Source: Ruminococcaceae bacterium UBA5406
Lineage (GTDB): Bacteria; Bacillota; Clostridia; Oscillospirales; Acutalibacteraceae
Reading direction: 5' to 3'
NCBI GenBank assembly: GCA_002407675.1
Contig: DHNW01000006.1
Span: forward strand, 1-64,000
Length of the DNA stretch: 64,000 nucleotides
In this document: positions 8,186-16,980 of the stretch, in pieces
Layout of the letters: every line of letters starts with the position of its first letter
How positions within the stretch are numbered: position 1 is the stretch's first letter
Translations under genes and position numbers: made by a program
Notes under the pieces: generated by a model
What the model was told of the DNA's origin: nothing
What the model saw: only the letters and a program-made list of their open reading frames with translations
Database searches by the model: none

Positions 8186-9825
8186 AGCCGAATCACATCC
8201 TCACAGGTTAGGGCATCCGGAAACACGCCCCGCGCGATCCGGTTGGCGGAAGTCGTGTAAAAACCGTTCCCGGCAAAGAATTTACCGGTGGGGTTTTCCG
8301 CAAGGATCTCCCCGTTGAACATCAGGGCGGAAAAATCCGAACAGGCCGCACAGAAATCAATGTCGTGGGAGACCAAGATGATGGTTTTCCCAGCTTTTTT
8401 CAACGCGGTTAATAGCCCGGACAGCTTCTCTTTGAAAACGGCGTCAATCCCTTTTGTCGGCTCATCCAGCAGGAGGATTTGCGGTTCCGTCAGCAGGACT
8501 TTGGCAAGAGCCGCGCATTCCTGCTCGCCGCCGCTCAGGTCATACGGATGCCGCTCCAGCAAAGGCTCAAGCTGAAAAAAATCGACGGCCCTTTCCAGAT
8601 GGTCTTTCGCGCCCTGCCGGCTGGGAAAAACGGATTCCGCCATTTCTTCCAGATCTTTTCTCACCGTATTCCGGCGGAACAGGCTCCGCGGGTCCTGCGG
8701 AAGAAAACCGAGGAGCCCGCGGTACCGCTCTTTGGCACGGATCCGGCTGAGCTCGCGCCCCAAAAGGAACACCTTTCCCCGGTACGGCTGCCGGACGCCG
8801 CCGATCACCGAAAGCAAAGTCGATTTCCCCACGCCGTTTCCGCCGACAATGCTGTACAGAACGCCTTTGGGGACATTGCAGGACGCGCCTTTCACAGCAT
8901 CCTCCGACTTTCGGTCATACCGGAACCATATGTCGCGGAGAACAACGGCAAATTCACCGGACGCCGACGGAGCATCGACGTGAGGCTTCGGCATTCGCGG
9001 GCGGACGTGCCGTTCCAGCCAGTATTTAGTTTCCTTCACGGTTACGGGCGTTTCGCCCCCGTTGAATTCCGCGTAGATTTTCACGCAGGCCGGAAGAGCC
9101 GCGTACATATCGCTGCCAGCCTTTTTCATGGCGCCCCCGATTCCGCCCGGTTCTGTATCCAGCCGGATTGCTCCGTCCTCCATAAACAGCGTCCGGGAAC
9201 AGACGGGCAGGACCTCTTCCAGGCGGTGTTCCGAAATCAGGATGGTGACACCAAGCTCATCATTGATTTTTTTCAGCATCCGGATAAAGCCGGATGCCGC
9301 AACCGGGTCCAGCTGCGAAGTCGGCTCATCCAGCAGAAGAATTTCCGGCTGCATCACCATGACGGACGCCAGATTCAGAATTTGCTTCTGCCCGCCGGAA
9401 AGGTCGATTACCGGCTTGAAAAACCAGCCCTGGATTCCGAAAAATGAAGACATCTCAGCCACCCTGAGCCGGATGGTTTCACTGCCGTACCCCAGGCTCT
9501 CCAGGCCGAACGCCAGTTCATGCCACACCTTGTCAGTCACGATCTGATTGTCTGGATCCTGCGAAACATAACCGATCCGGGAGCTTTCGTCCCGCTGGGA
9601 AAGGGTTTCGATTTCCTTTCCATCCAGCGTAACGGTGCCGCTGCGTTTTCCGAACGGAGCAATAGAAGGTTTGAGCTGTTTCAGAAATGTGCTTTTTCCG
9701 CACCCGGATTTGCCAAACAGCAAAACAAAATCGCCTTTATCAACGGACAGGTTGATATTTTTAAGGCACGCACCTCCGGATTCCGGGTAGGAAAAATTCA
9801 GGCCGCGGACTGCAATCTGTTCCAT
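8158..9825 (-). CDS. ECF transporter energising module, two fused ATPase domains
   Basis: 555 residues from ATG 9825, preceded by AAAGGAGG; the longer frame to 9945 overlaps the T gene and is not used. Two complete ABC ATPase domains are fused. Domain 1 has Walker A GKSGCGKST, signature LSGGQ and Walker B LLLDEPTSQLDP. Domain 2 has GGNGVGKST, LSGGE and LLLDEPTKGID. The fusion supplies both EcfA and EcfA' halves from one gene. It would drive import together with the T and S subunits encoded on either side. Gene overlaps of 28 bases on both sides indicate translational coupling. Confidence 0.9.
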   Translation of the reverse strand: MEQIAVRGLNFSYPESGGACLKNINLSVDKGDFVLLFGKSGCGKSTFLKQLKPSIAPFGKRSGTVTLDGKEIETLSQRDESSRIGYVSQDPDNQIVTDKVWHELAFGLESLGYGSETIRLRVAEMSSFFGIQGWFFKPVIDLSGGQKQILNLASVMVMQPEILLLDEPTSQLDPVAASGFIRMLKKINDELGVTILISEHRLEEVLPVCSRTLFMEDGAIRLDTEPGGIGGAMKKAGSDMYAALPACVKIYAEFNGGETPVTVKETKYWLERHVRPRMPKPHVDAPSASGEFAVVLRDIWFRYDRKSEDAVKGASCNVPKGVLYSIVGGNGVGKSTLLSVIGGVRQPYRGKVFLLGRELSRIRAKERYRGLLGFLPQDPRSLFRRNTVRKDLEEMAESVFPSRQGAKDHLERAVDFFQLEPLLERHPYDLSGGEQECAALAKVLLTEPQILLLDEPTKGIDAVFKEKLSGLLTALKKAGKTIILVSHDIDFCAACSDFSALMFNGEILAENPTGKFFAGNGFYTTSANRIARGVFPDALTCEDVIRLCRENSTGA

Positions 9826-10706
9826 ACGAGGGCCTCCTTTCCATCCACGGCGGCGGGCAGCAGGCAGAACAAAGCGTAGGCAGCATAAAAGACGGCCGCT
9901 TTCGGCTCCAGCCCCGCTATCCGGATTACCGGGAAATATCCGCACTGGAATTCGCCCGCAGTCAAGCCGGCAAGCACCGCGCCGAAACCGGCCAGTTCGG
10001 CGGCCAGAAGAGTACGATCCCGCTTCCTCCAGCAGAAAACAGAAAAAGAAGTCCGGCCTTTCAGGCCGAATCCCCGCGCTTTCATTGAATCGGCCGTTTC
10101 AATGGCGTTTTCCAGAGCCCAAGTCACCAAAACGGAGAGGATGGCCACGCCGTTTTTGACGCGCCGAATCCAATTTCCGTGCGCCGGATCCATCCCGATA
10201 CATTTCTGCGCCGCCGCGATCTTTTTGATCTGCGCCTGATACCGGGGAACAAACCGAAGGACCATGGAAAACATCAGGGACAAACCTGGGATCAGCTTCC
10301 CGAACAGGTACATCAGTTTGTCACTCGTCATGACTTGATTAAAACAGGAAAACGTAATGATCACCGTAATAAAAGCAAAAGCATAGACCATTCCGCACAC
10401 AATGGCTTCCCGCGTAACGGGGTTGCCGTTCAGGTAGAAAAGGATCGTAACCCCCGCATGGTTCACCAGCGGATTGATCAGCGCCACAAGCACGGTAATC
10501 GGCAGCATGTACACCAAATTGAATTTCAGGGCCTTCCGGCCTTTCAGCAAGACAGAGTACAGAAATTCGGAAAAGAAGGTAATGGCCAGCAGAACCGGAT
10601 GCAGGGAAAACATGCCGAAGAACAGGACAACGCAGAAATACAGAAGCAGAACCGCCGGGTGAAAACCGGAGAACGCGTCGGAACCGCTAACTGGCAGATT
10701 TCTCAT
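9798..10706 (-). CDS. ECF transporter T component
   Basis: 302 residues from ATG 10706 with AAAGGA upstream; an earlier in-frame start at 10757 lies inside the preceding lipoprotein gene. It has several membrane helices and the CbiQ/EcfT coupling-helix signature ETADSMKARGFG, including the conserved Ala-Arg-Gly that docks on the ATPases. A second coupling segment around AAAQKCIGMDP precedes it. It overlaps the lipoprotein gene by 20 bases and the ATPase gene by 28. Role: scaffold linking S component and ATPases. Confidence 0.88.
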   Translation of the reverse strand: MRNLPVSGSDAFSGFHPAVLLLYFCVVLFFGMFSLHPVLLAITFFSEFLYSVLLKGRKALKFNLVYMLPITVLVALINPLVNHAGVTILFYLNGNPVTREAIVCGMVYAFAFITVIITFSCFNQVMTSDKLMYLFGKLIPGLSLMFSMVLRFVPRYQAQIKKIAAAQKCIGMDPAHGNWIRRVKNGVAILSVLVTWALENAIETADSMKARGFGLKGRTSFSVFCWRKRDRTLLAAELAGFGAVLAGLTAGEFQCGYFPVIRIAGLEPKAAVFYAAYALFCLLPAAVDGKEALVWNRLQSAA

Positions 10707-11943
10707 GATCACCGATGTCCTTTCCCAAATTACAGGTATAGCGCCATTGGACCACATCGCCGTCTTTTAAAAGGTACCGGCTGCATCCGTAGTTCGGGCG
10801 CCAGCCGTTTACCTGATACGTCCACCCGCTCAATTCGCCGCAGTCGAATTCATAGAGGTTGTGGATTCCTTCAATATAGCTGGAATTATACCCGGGAGTT
10901 GATTGATATTCCATCTGAATGCCATTTTTCTTGGTTTCCCGCTGCAGGACGTCAAACACGGATTCTCCGCTGTAAAACAGGACTTGCTGGGACTTGAAGA
11001 TTACTCCGTCGGACGGCAGGACGGATTTTTTGTCTTCCTTGAGTTTATCCATGTTGTTAAGGATTGTTTTGCAGTCGATTGACAGCGTGCAGTAAAAAAC
11101 TTTTTTGGCGTTTTTCTGCACGTCCTGCGGCTCGACCGGCTTCGGCTTCCCGACTGGGATGGAATCGGTCTGGTACCGGTCTTTCCCGCCGGAAGAAGAG
11201 GCGGAAGGACGGCTGGGATTCCCGGATTTCCGGGCGGCGGACGGACGCCCGCTCTGCCCCGCCCGGCTGACTGCCGCAGGCGAAGACGGCGCTTTGGAAG
11301 CGGCGGAAGAATCCGCGCTCCCCGAAACCACACCCGAAACCGTTCCGGATTTGCCCGGCTGGCTGCTTCCGGAGGCCGCCGAGACGCGGTCCGGATTTTC
11401 GGTGAACGAGGAATCCATAACGGCAAGATAGCAGGTTCCGCCGGTGCTGTCGGCCGGAATCGTTACAGAAGACGTTTTGTCCTGATTCAGCGGGGCTTCC
11501 AGAAGGCGGATAATCTTTTCAGTCCCTTTCCGGTAGATCCGGACTTTCTGCGCGTCCAGCCTGTCTGGAAAATTGATCCGAAGGGTTGTCTGAGCCTGAA
11601 TCAGATGGCTTTCATGAAAAACCAATCTCAGAAGATCTGAAGACGATACAGCGCCTTTCAGATCACTTCCCGCCCTTTCGATGTCCACTTTCAGGTTCTG
11701 GTTGGCCGGCGACGAGACGGAACTGCCATTGAAAAACCAGGAATAGGAAAATTCCCCCGATTTTCCCTGGAAGGTAAGCATCCGGGCATTTTTGCGGGCG
11801 TCTTCAAAAACTTGTTTTTCTACTAGGCCGCCGGCAGACAGTTCCGTTTGACGTGAGGGCAGACTGACCGAACAGCCGGAAAACAGACCGAAAGCCAGGC
11901 ACAGAATCAATAAAATCCTGATAAACTTTTTTTGCAGTTTCAT
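10687..11943 (-). CDS. DUF4430 (transcobalamin-like) lipoprotein
   Basis: 418 residues. A lipoprotein signal (ILLILCLAFGLFSGC) places the mature protein on the outer face of the membrane. Residues ~30-180 form a beta-rich domain, ~185-275 a Ser/Gly/Ala-rich linker, and ~283-412 a DUF4430 domain (VFYCTLSIDCKTIL, SVFDVLQRE, GWTYQVNGWRPNYG, LKDGDVVQWRYT), the module related to the beta-domain of transcobalamin and intrinsic factor. As the first gene after a cobalamin riboswitch and next to the ECF genes, it is a good candidate for the corrinoid-delivering partner of the S component. Direct binding is an inference. Confidence 0.8.
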   Translation of the reverse strand: MKLQKKFIRILLILCLAFGLFSGCSVSLPSRQTELSAGGLVEKQVFEDARKNARMLTFQGKSGEFSYSWFFNGSSVSSPANQNLKVDIERAGSDLKGAVSSSDLLRLVFHESHLIQAQTTLRINFPDRLDAQKVRIYRKGTEKIIRLLEAPLNQDKTSSVTIPADSTGGTCYLAVMDSSFTENPDRVSAASGSSQPGKSGTVSGVVSGSADSSAASKAPSSPAAVSRAGQSGRPSAARKSGNPSRPSASSSGGKDRYQTDSIPVGKPKPVEPQDVQKNAKKVFYCTLSIDCKTILNNMDKLKEDKKSVLPSDGVIFKSQQVLFYSGESVFDVLQRETKKNGIQMEYQSTPGYNSSYIEGIHNLYEFDCGELSGWTYQVNGWRPNYGCSRYLLKDGDVVQWRYTCNLGKDIGDHEKSAS

Positions 11944-11977
11944 TCTTTTTTCCTATTCAGCAAAACCACTTTTGCAC

Positions 11978-12016
11978 AAAAAAGGCCGATACTCCCTTTT
12001 GGTGAAGTATCGGCCT
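11978..12016 (-). terminator. riboswitch intrinsic terminator
   Basis: The stem GGCCGATACT / AGTATCGGCC followed by TTTTTT sits between the B12 box and the lipoprotein start, 35 bases before its ATG. It is the likely off-state structure of the cobalamin riboswitch. Confidence 0.88.
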
Positions 12017-12290
12017 TAAAATATGCGTAAAAAACTTACCGCATATCTGCGACTGATAAAACCCTTTTCTTACCAAAAGTCTTTTCAAAAGTTCCCGGCA
12101 GGTCTCCCGGCTTTGGATCATCCCGGAATTTACCCTTCTCATGCGTTTGCACAATGGTTCTGTAAATCCAGTCCCCGTACACGGTAAAGTAAGCTGTTAG
12201 AGACTCGCACTCTATTCCCTATTGATTTCTTCCCGTTGAATCCTGCGATTCGGAAAGAAAACCGGAAACCCTATTCAGTTTATCCAAGCG
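11978..12290 (-). promoter_or_regulatory. cobalamin riboswitch
   Basis: On the minus strand the B12 box AGCCGGGAGACCTGCC lies at 12112-12097. Upstream are AATAGGGAAT followed by GAGTGCGAGTCTCT and AACAGC near 12222-12190, matching the conserved core of cobalamin aptamers (Rfam RF00174 type). A hairpin built on ATATGCG / CGCATAT (near 12050-12022) and then a terminator follow, giving a terminator/antiterminator platform. It controls the six-gene operon ending at 1889; high cobalamin should switch the operon off. Confidence 0.92.
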
Positions 12291-12357
12291 GCGGACAAAT
12301 TCCCCTTTCTGGAAAAATCAGCCGCTTATTTTGACAAAATTATTCCTAATAATCCAT

Positions 12358-12386
12358 ATTATACGCATGGTTTACATAAATGTCAA
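12358..12386 (-). promoter_or_regulatory. sigma-A-type promoter of the corrinoid operon
   Basis: TTGACA (12386-12381), a 17-base spacer and TATAAT (12363-12358) form a consensus promoter. Transcription would start near 12351, just before the riboswitch. Confidence 0.88.
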
Positions 12387-12458
12387 CGTCTGACCGTCAG
12401 ATTCCAGACGGGAAAGCCGCCGGCTTCCGCGCGGCGGAAAAATTCCGGCTGAAAAAGC

Positions 12459-12487
12459 TTGACAAACGATTCTGTAATATTTATAAT
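12459..12487 (+). promoter_or_regulatory. sigma-A-type promoter of leuAB
   Basis: TTGACA (12459-12464), 17 bases, TATAAT (12482-12487): a perfect consensus match directly upstream of the T-box leader and divergent from the corrinoid promoter. Confidence 0.88.
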
Positions 12488-12499
12488 TATGGAAAATAA

Positions 12500-12778
12500 C
12501 TTTATAAGAAAAAAGGCTTTGAAGGGAATAAGGCTTTTGCGCGAAGTTTCAGAGAGCCGGGGGAGATGCAAACCCGGTGCTTCCGCAGGAGCGTATAGCT
12601 CATCCCGGAGCCGCCGTATTCGATGCAGAGAGCGTTAGAATCGGCCGCAGCGGCAGCGTTATTGGCCGGGACCTTGAAAGAGGTCTGCCGAGGGCTCAAG
12701 GAAGAGCCGAATTTTGGGTGGTACCGCGGAAGCAATTTCGCCCCGGAAACAGTGTTGAACTGTATCCGGGGCGTTTTT
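12500..12778 (+). promoter_or_regulatory. T-box leader, probably leucine-specific
   Basis: Stem I elements are visible: the AGAGAGCCGGGGG distal motif with its CCCGGTGC partner (12550-12580), then a specifier region with CTC at 12599-12601 (a leucine codon) in GTATAGCTCATCCCGGAGC. The T-box proper, TGGGTGGTACCGCG, lies at 12715-12728 and is followed by a terminator hairpin. Uncharged leucine tRNA should pair with the specifier and the TGG bulge and allow read-through into leuA. The specifier position is my assignment from sequence, supported by the downstream leucine genes. Confidence 0.9.
12739..12778 (+). terminator. T-box regulated terminator
   Basis: CGCCCCGGA / TCCGGGGCG stem followed by TTTTT, between the T-box sequence and leuA. 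It competes with the antiterminator formed by the T-box sequence. Confidence 0.88.
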
Positions 12779-12827
12779 AATTTATCTGCCGCCTTTCCCG
12801 GGCGGCGCAGGAAAAGGAGCGTTTTGT

Positions 12828-14534
12828 ATGTATCAAGGCTGCAAAAAGTATATCCCGTTTCATCCGATTGCCCTGCCGGATCGCACATGGCCGGACAAAG
12901 TCATCCGGAAACCGCCCGTGTGGTGCAGCGTAGACCTGCGCGACGGAAACCAGGCGCTGGTAGATCCGATGAATCTGGAAGAAAAGCTGCTGTATTTTCA
13001 AACGCTTGTCGGAATCGGTTTCAAGGAAATCGAAGTTGGGTTCCCCTCCGCTTCGGAAACCGAATATGAAATTCTGCGCACGCTGATCGAGAAAAAATTC
13101 ATTCCGGACGATGTGACCGTCCAGGTTCTTGTACAGGCGCGCCCGCACCTGATCCGCCGGACGTTTGAGGCGATCCGGGGCGCGAAAAACGTGATCATCC
13201 ATTTTTACAATTCCACCTCCACGCTCCAGCGGAAAATCGTATTCAAAACCGACATGCAGGGCGTGATTGATATTGCCGTAAAAGGCGCCAAACTGATTAA
13301 AGAACTGACCGACGAAGAAGCAGCCCGGAGCGGCGCCAACATCCGCTATGAATATTCGCCGGAAAGTTTTTCCGGAACGGAAATTGACAACTCGGTGCTG
13401 ATCTGCGAAAAAGTGATGGAGGTTCTGCAGCCCACGCCGGAACATAAGCTGATCCTCAACCTGCCCAACACGGTGGAAATGGCCACGCCAAACTGTTACG
13501 CGGATCAGATCGAATATTTCTGCCGCCATATTCCAAACCGGGACAGCGCCATCATCAGCATCCACCCGCACAATGACCGCGGCACGGCGGTTGCCGCTAC
13601 GGAACTCGGAGTCATGGCCGGGGCGGAGCGCGTGGAAGGCACCCTGTTTGGGAATGGAGAAAGAACCGGAAATGCCGACTTAATGGTTACCGCTATGAAC
13701 CTGTATTCGCAGGGCGTAGATCCCGGGCTCGATTTTTCACGCATGGGTGAGATCCGCAGAATGTTTGAAAAATGCACCGGGATGCACGTTCACGAACGCC
13801 ACCCGTATGCGGGCGACCTGGTGTTCACCGCGTTTTCCGGTTCCCACCAGGACGCGATCAACAAAGGGGCGGCCTACATGAAAGCAAGCGGAACGCCGTA
13901 CTGGGAAGTTCCGTATCTGCCCATTGACCCGGCCGACGTAGGCCGCCAGTATGAGCCGGTTATCCGCATTAACAGTCAGTCCGGCAAAGGCGGCGCGGCC
14001 TTTGTTATGCAGCAGAGCTTTGGGTTTGAGCTTCCGAAAGCCATGCACCCGGAGTTCGGCGGCATGGTCAAAGCAGCCTGTGACCGCGTGGGGCGTGAAT
14101 TAAAGCCCAAAGAGGTTTATTCCATTTTCCAGAAAAATTATCTTGACGTCCATTCCCCCTACAACCTGAAAGAATACCGCCTGCATGACGAAAGCGGCAA
14201 CGGGAACGGCACACAGGTGCGTTTTGAAGGCGTGCTGAACTTTAACGGCGAGGATCACCGGGTAGAAGGGACCGGAAACGGGCCGATCAGCGCTTCTTTC
14301 CACGCATTTCGTGAAATCGGAATTACAAAATACCAGTTTGTCACCTACCGTGAACAGGCCCTCACGTCCGGCGCTGATTCGCGGGCGGTTTCTTACATTC
14401 ACTTGACTGCCCCGGACGGAACCCCGGCTTTTGGCGTGGGCATTGACAGCAACATCAGCCTGGCATCCATAAAAGGCATTATCTGCGCAATCAATCGCGC
14501 AGAATCTAAAAAATCAGAGGAGGCAGCACAATGA
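12828..14534 (+). CDS. leuA: 2-isopropylmalate synthase
   Basis: 568 residues; AAGGAG precedes the ATG. It condenses acetyl-CoA with 2-oxoisovalerate, the first committed step of leucine synthesis, in the cytoplasm. The catalytic HMGL-like barrel shows CSVDLRDGNQAL (residues ~33-44), the metal-site motif IHPHNDRGTA and the family motif GNGERTGN. The C-terminal LeuA regulatory domain is present and probably gives leucine feedback inhibition. Length and N-terminus (YIPFHPIALPDRTWPD) fit the longer, actinobacterial-style IPMS group. It sits directly behind a leucine T-box and overlaps leuB by 4 bases. Confidence 0.95.
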   Translation: MYQGCKKYIPFHPIALPDRTWPDKVIRKPPVWCSVDLRDGNQALVDPMNLEEKLLYFQTLVGIGFKEIEVGFPSASETEYEILRTLIEKKFIPDDVTVQVLVQARPHLIRRTFEAIRGAKNVIIHFYNSTSTLQRKIVFKTDMQGVIDIAVKGAKLIKELTDEEAARSGANIRYEYSPESFSGTEIDNSVLICEKVMEVLQPTPEHKLILNLPNTVEMATPNCYADQIEYFCRHIPNRDSAIISIHPHNDRGTAVAATELGVMAGAERVEGTLFGNGERTGNADLMVTAMNLYSQGVDPGLDFSRMGEIRRMFEKCTGMHVHERHPYAGDLVFTAFSGSHQDAINKGAAYMKASGTPYWEVPYLPIDPADVGRQYEPVIRINSQSGKGGAAFVMQQSFGFELPKAMHPEFGGMVKAACDRVGRELKPKEVYSIFQKNYLDVHSPYNLKEYRLHDESGNGNGTQVRFEGVLNFNGEDHRVEGTGNGPISASFHAFREIGITKYQFVTYREQALTSGADSRAVSYIHLTAPDGTPAFGVGIDSNISLASIKGIICAINRAESKKSEEAAQ

Positions 14535-15610
14535 AAACATATCGGATTGTCCTTTTAAAGGGCGACGGCATCGGGCCGGAAATTGTCACTCAGGCCGCCC
14601 GCGTTCTGAAGAAAGCAGGGGGGATTTTCGGATTTTCCGTTGAATTTGAGGAAGCCCTTCTGGGCGGCAGTGCAATCGATGCGGCGGGGACTCCCCTGCC
14701 CCAGGAAACCATAGAAAAATGCAAGGCAGCGGATTCCACGCTGCTCGGCGCAGTAGGCGGACCAAAGTGGGACGGTCTGCCCGGCCCGAAAAGGCCGGAA
14801 GCCGGCCTGCTGGGAATCCGCAAGGCACTCGGCCTGTATGCCAACCTGCGCCCTTCCATGATTTTTGGTCCTCTGCGGGAAGCGTCGCCGCTGAAGGATT
14901 CCGTAATCGGCGGTCAGCTGAACGTGATGATCGTCCGGGAACTGACGGGCGGCATCTACTTTGGGGAGCGCGGCTATAAAACCGTAAATGGAGCCGACGC
15001 CGCCTATGATACCGAGATGTACTCCGTTCCTGAAATCGAGCGGATCGCCCGCGTTGGGTTCCGCACGGCGCGGGAACGGAGCGGCAGGCTTTGCAGTGTG
15101 GACAAGGCAAATGTGCTGGAATCTTCACGCCTGTGGCGCAAAACGGTGACCCGGATTGGGAAAGAGGAATTCCCCGACGTGCAGCTTTCCTATCTCTACG
15201 TTGACAACTGCTCCATGCAGCTTGTGCGCGATCCAAAGCAGTTTGACGTAATCCTCACGACCAATATGTTCGGTGATATCCTTTCCGACGAAGCATCCAT
15301 GATCAGCGGCTCCATCGGAATGCTGCCCTCTGCCAGCCTTGGGGATGGAAAAGCGGGCCTTTACGAGCCGGTGCACGGTTCTGCCCCGGATATTGCAGGG
15401 ACGGGAACAGCCAATCCGCTGGCGACAATCCTTTCCACGGCCATGATGCTGCGGTATTCACTGGGCCTTCCGGATGCGGCGAAGGCCGTGGAAACGGCTG
15501 TGGTAAAAGCGCTGGAAACGGCCCGCACCCCGGATATCCGCACCCCCGGCCTCCGGGAAGTCGGCTGCGAAGAAATGGGCGGAATCGTCTGCAGGCTTCT
15601 GCATCCGTAA
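14531..15610 (+). CDS. leuB: 3-isopropylmalate dehydrogenase
   Basis: 359 residues; ATG overlaps the leuA stop (ATGA) and AGGAGG lies just upstream. It oxidatively decarboxylates 3-isopropylmalate with NAD+. Motifs: LKGDGIGPEIV at the N-terminus, LLGAVGGPKWD, the substrate arginine segment LRPSMIF, RELTGGIYFG, and the metal-site region TTNMFGDILSDEASM followed by the NAD site GLYEPVHGSAPDIAGTG. leuC and leuD are not in the window, so isomerisation must be encoded elsewhere. Confidence 0.96.
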   Translation: MKTYRIVLLKGDGIGPEIVTQAARVLKKAGGIFGFSVEFEEALLGGSAIDAAGTPLPQETIEKCKAADSTLLGAVGGPKWDGLPGPKRPEAGLLGIRKALGLYANLRPSMIFGPLREASPLKDSVIGGQLNVMIVRELTGGIYFGERGYKTVNGADAAYDTEMYSVPEIERIARVGFRTARERSGRLCSVDKANVLESSRLWRKTVTRIGKEEFPDVQLSYLYVDNCSMQLVRDPKQFDVILTTNMFGDILSDEASMISGSIGMLPSASLGDGKAGLYEPVHGSAPDIAGTGTANPLATILSTAMMLRYSLGLPDAAKAVETAVVKALETARTPDIRTPGLREVGCEEMGGIVCRLLHP

Positions 15611-15723
15611 CGTTTATTCCTGATTAGCCGCTCCTTCCGCTCCGGCTGATCGGTGTCCCGTCGAACAAGTGCCCGAATCACCGTGCTTCTGCACAAGGAA
15701 ACCCGCTCAAAACAGAATTCAGC

Positions 15724-15752
15724 TTGACATTCCAATGGAATTATGATATGAT
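15724..15752 (+). promoter_or_regulatory. tRNA-Leu promoter
   Basis: TTGACA (15724-15729), 17 bases, TATGAT (15747-15752), with the tRNA beginning 15 bases later. Confidence 0.8.
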
Positions 15753-15766
15753 AAACGAGCTGTTTT

Positions 15767-15857
15767 GCGAGAGTGGCGAAATTGGCAGACGCGCAAGATT
15801 CAGGTTCTTGTGGATGACTAAAAGTCCATGCGGGTTCAAGTCCCGCCTCTCGCACCA
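15767..15857 (+). tRNA. tRNA-Leu (anticodon CAG)
   Basis: The acceptor arms GCGAGAG and CTCTCGC pair, with discriminator A and an encoded CCA. The anticodon stem CAAGA/TCTTG encloses the loop TTCAGGT, giving anticodon CAG for codon CUG. A long variable arm follows, as expected for leucine tRNA, and the T-arm GGGTTCAAGTCCC is standard. Confidence 0.95.
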
Positions 15858-15870
15858 GGTTTGTAGTGTG

Positions 15871-15920
15871 ATAATAAAAGGATTTGAACCATCACGGTTT
15901 GAGTCCTTTTATTATTTTGA
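15871..15920 (+). terminator. palindrome/terminator after tRNA-Leu
   Basis: A long inverted repeat (ATAATAAAAGGA ... TCCTTTTATTAT, with inner GAACC/GGTTT arms and loop ATCAC) followed by TTTGATTTTT. It can end the tRNA transcript. A related palindrome lies at 17840-17882. Confidence 0.75.
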
Positions 15921-15994
15921 TTTTTATGGTATATTCAATTCAGATTATCAGATTATTTATATGAAATACACTGCCTGCGAAGGAGGATAACCTT

Positions 15995-16948
15995 GTGGTT
16001 GAAATTGTGTTTAGTGACAGCGCAGGCGGCAGCTTGAAGTCGGCACAGCATTATGGAGAGGGAAAATACTATGGTGGAGCATTCGGGGTTATCATAAGTC
16101 ATTCAGACGGCAGCAAACCGACAAAAACCGAGATTAAGACTGTGCAGCGCGAATTTGAGGAAAAGGAACGCCGTGCGTGGGAAAAAGCCGTCCCTTTGGG
16201 CGGCGACTCTTCGGATGTGTTCAGTTTCAATCTTGCATGGAGCGTTGGAAGCATCGCAGACAGCAGCGTGGGCCTTGAACGCCTTGCTGTACTGGAGCGG
16301 CTTTTCAGCATCTGTCCTGAGGATGTTGGAAAACCGGCTGAACTGTATCAATCGGCCATAAAGAATCTGGATGCTATCCGTAATCGGGCAGAGAATGGTG
16401 AGACTCTGCGTATGTGGTATAGTAATCAGCCGGACGAAATATGCGGGTTATATTGGCTTATGAACCTGTTGGAAAGTTGGAAACAGCCTTCTATCAAGAT
16501 CGTTATTGTCAAACTTCCGGAATGGGAAGTGGAAAAAGCAACGACTATCCGGTATAACGGCTGGGGTGAGGTTGAACCGGGAAAGTGGCATAGCTGTCTT
16601 GATATGCAAAAGGCCGTACCGGAAGCCTTGCTCCATGCCATCGCTTCGCACTGGGCGGAACTTCAAAAAGAAAATGCGCCATTGCGTGCCGTTATAAACG
16701 GGAGACTGCAAAGTGTTCCCGAGAACTTTTATGATGATTTTATCCTACGCGAGATTGCTTTAGAAAAAAATGAATTTCACGAAGCGAATTTGATTGGCAG
16801 AATTCTTGGGAAATATCAACTTGGCATTGGTGATGGCTGGCTGGCTCTGCGTATTGAAGAAATGATCCGTGCAGGAAAGTTGGGAATCGTTTCGTCCGCG
16901 CCGGAGGGCAGACCAAGCTATCGACGGATTCTCAAGAAAAAGAAGTGA
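15995..16948 (+). CDS. DUF1835/DUF3658-type protein
   Basis: 317 residues from GTG 15995, preceded by AAGGAGGA. The N-terminal part resembles the DUF1835 domain (MVEIVFSDSAGGSLKSA start, and the WYSNQPDEICGLYWLM segment with its Asp-Glu pair), and the C-terminal part (~235-317) resembles DUF3658. The function of the family is unknown. No membrane segment or signal peptide is seen. It is the first gene after tRNA-Leu and is followed by a methyltransferase; the pair is bracketed by related palindromes, suggesting it could have moved as a unit. Confidence 0.7.
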   Translation: MVEIVFSDSAGGSLKSAQHYGEGKYYGGAFGVIISHSDGSKPTKTEIKTVQREFEEKERRAWEKAVPLGGDSSDVFSFNLAWSVGSIADSSVGLERLAVLERLFSICPEDVGKPAELYQSAIKNLDAIRNRAENGETLRMWYSNQPDEICGLYWLMNLLESWKQPSIKIVIVKLPEWEVEKATTIRYNGWGEVEPGKWHSCLDMQKAVPEALLHAIASHWAELQKENAPLRAVINGRLQSVPENFYDDFILREIALEKNEFHEANLIGRILGKYQLGIGDGWLALRIEEMIRAGKLGIVSSAPEGRPSYRRILKKKK

Positions 16949-16980
16949 ATATAATGGGCATAATTAGAACCCGCATCTAA

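Noticed and set aside
8158..9945. Longer start of the ECF ATPase at 9945
   Set aside because: The extra 40 residues overlap the T-component gene and have no homology; ATG 9825 has a clear AAAGGAGG.
15724..15990. 88-codon open frame over the tRNA-Leu locus
   Set aside because: It reads through the tRNA and its terminator, so it is not a gene.
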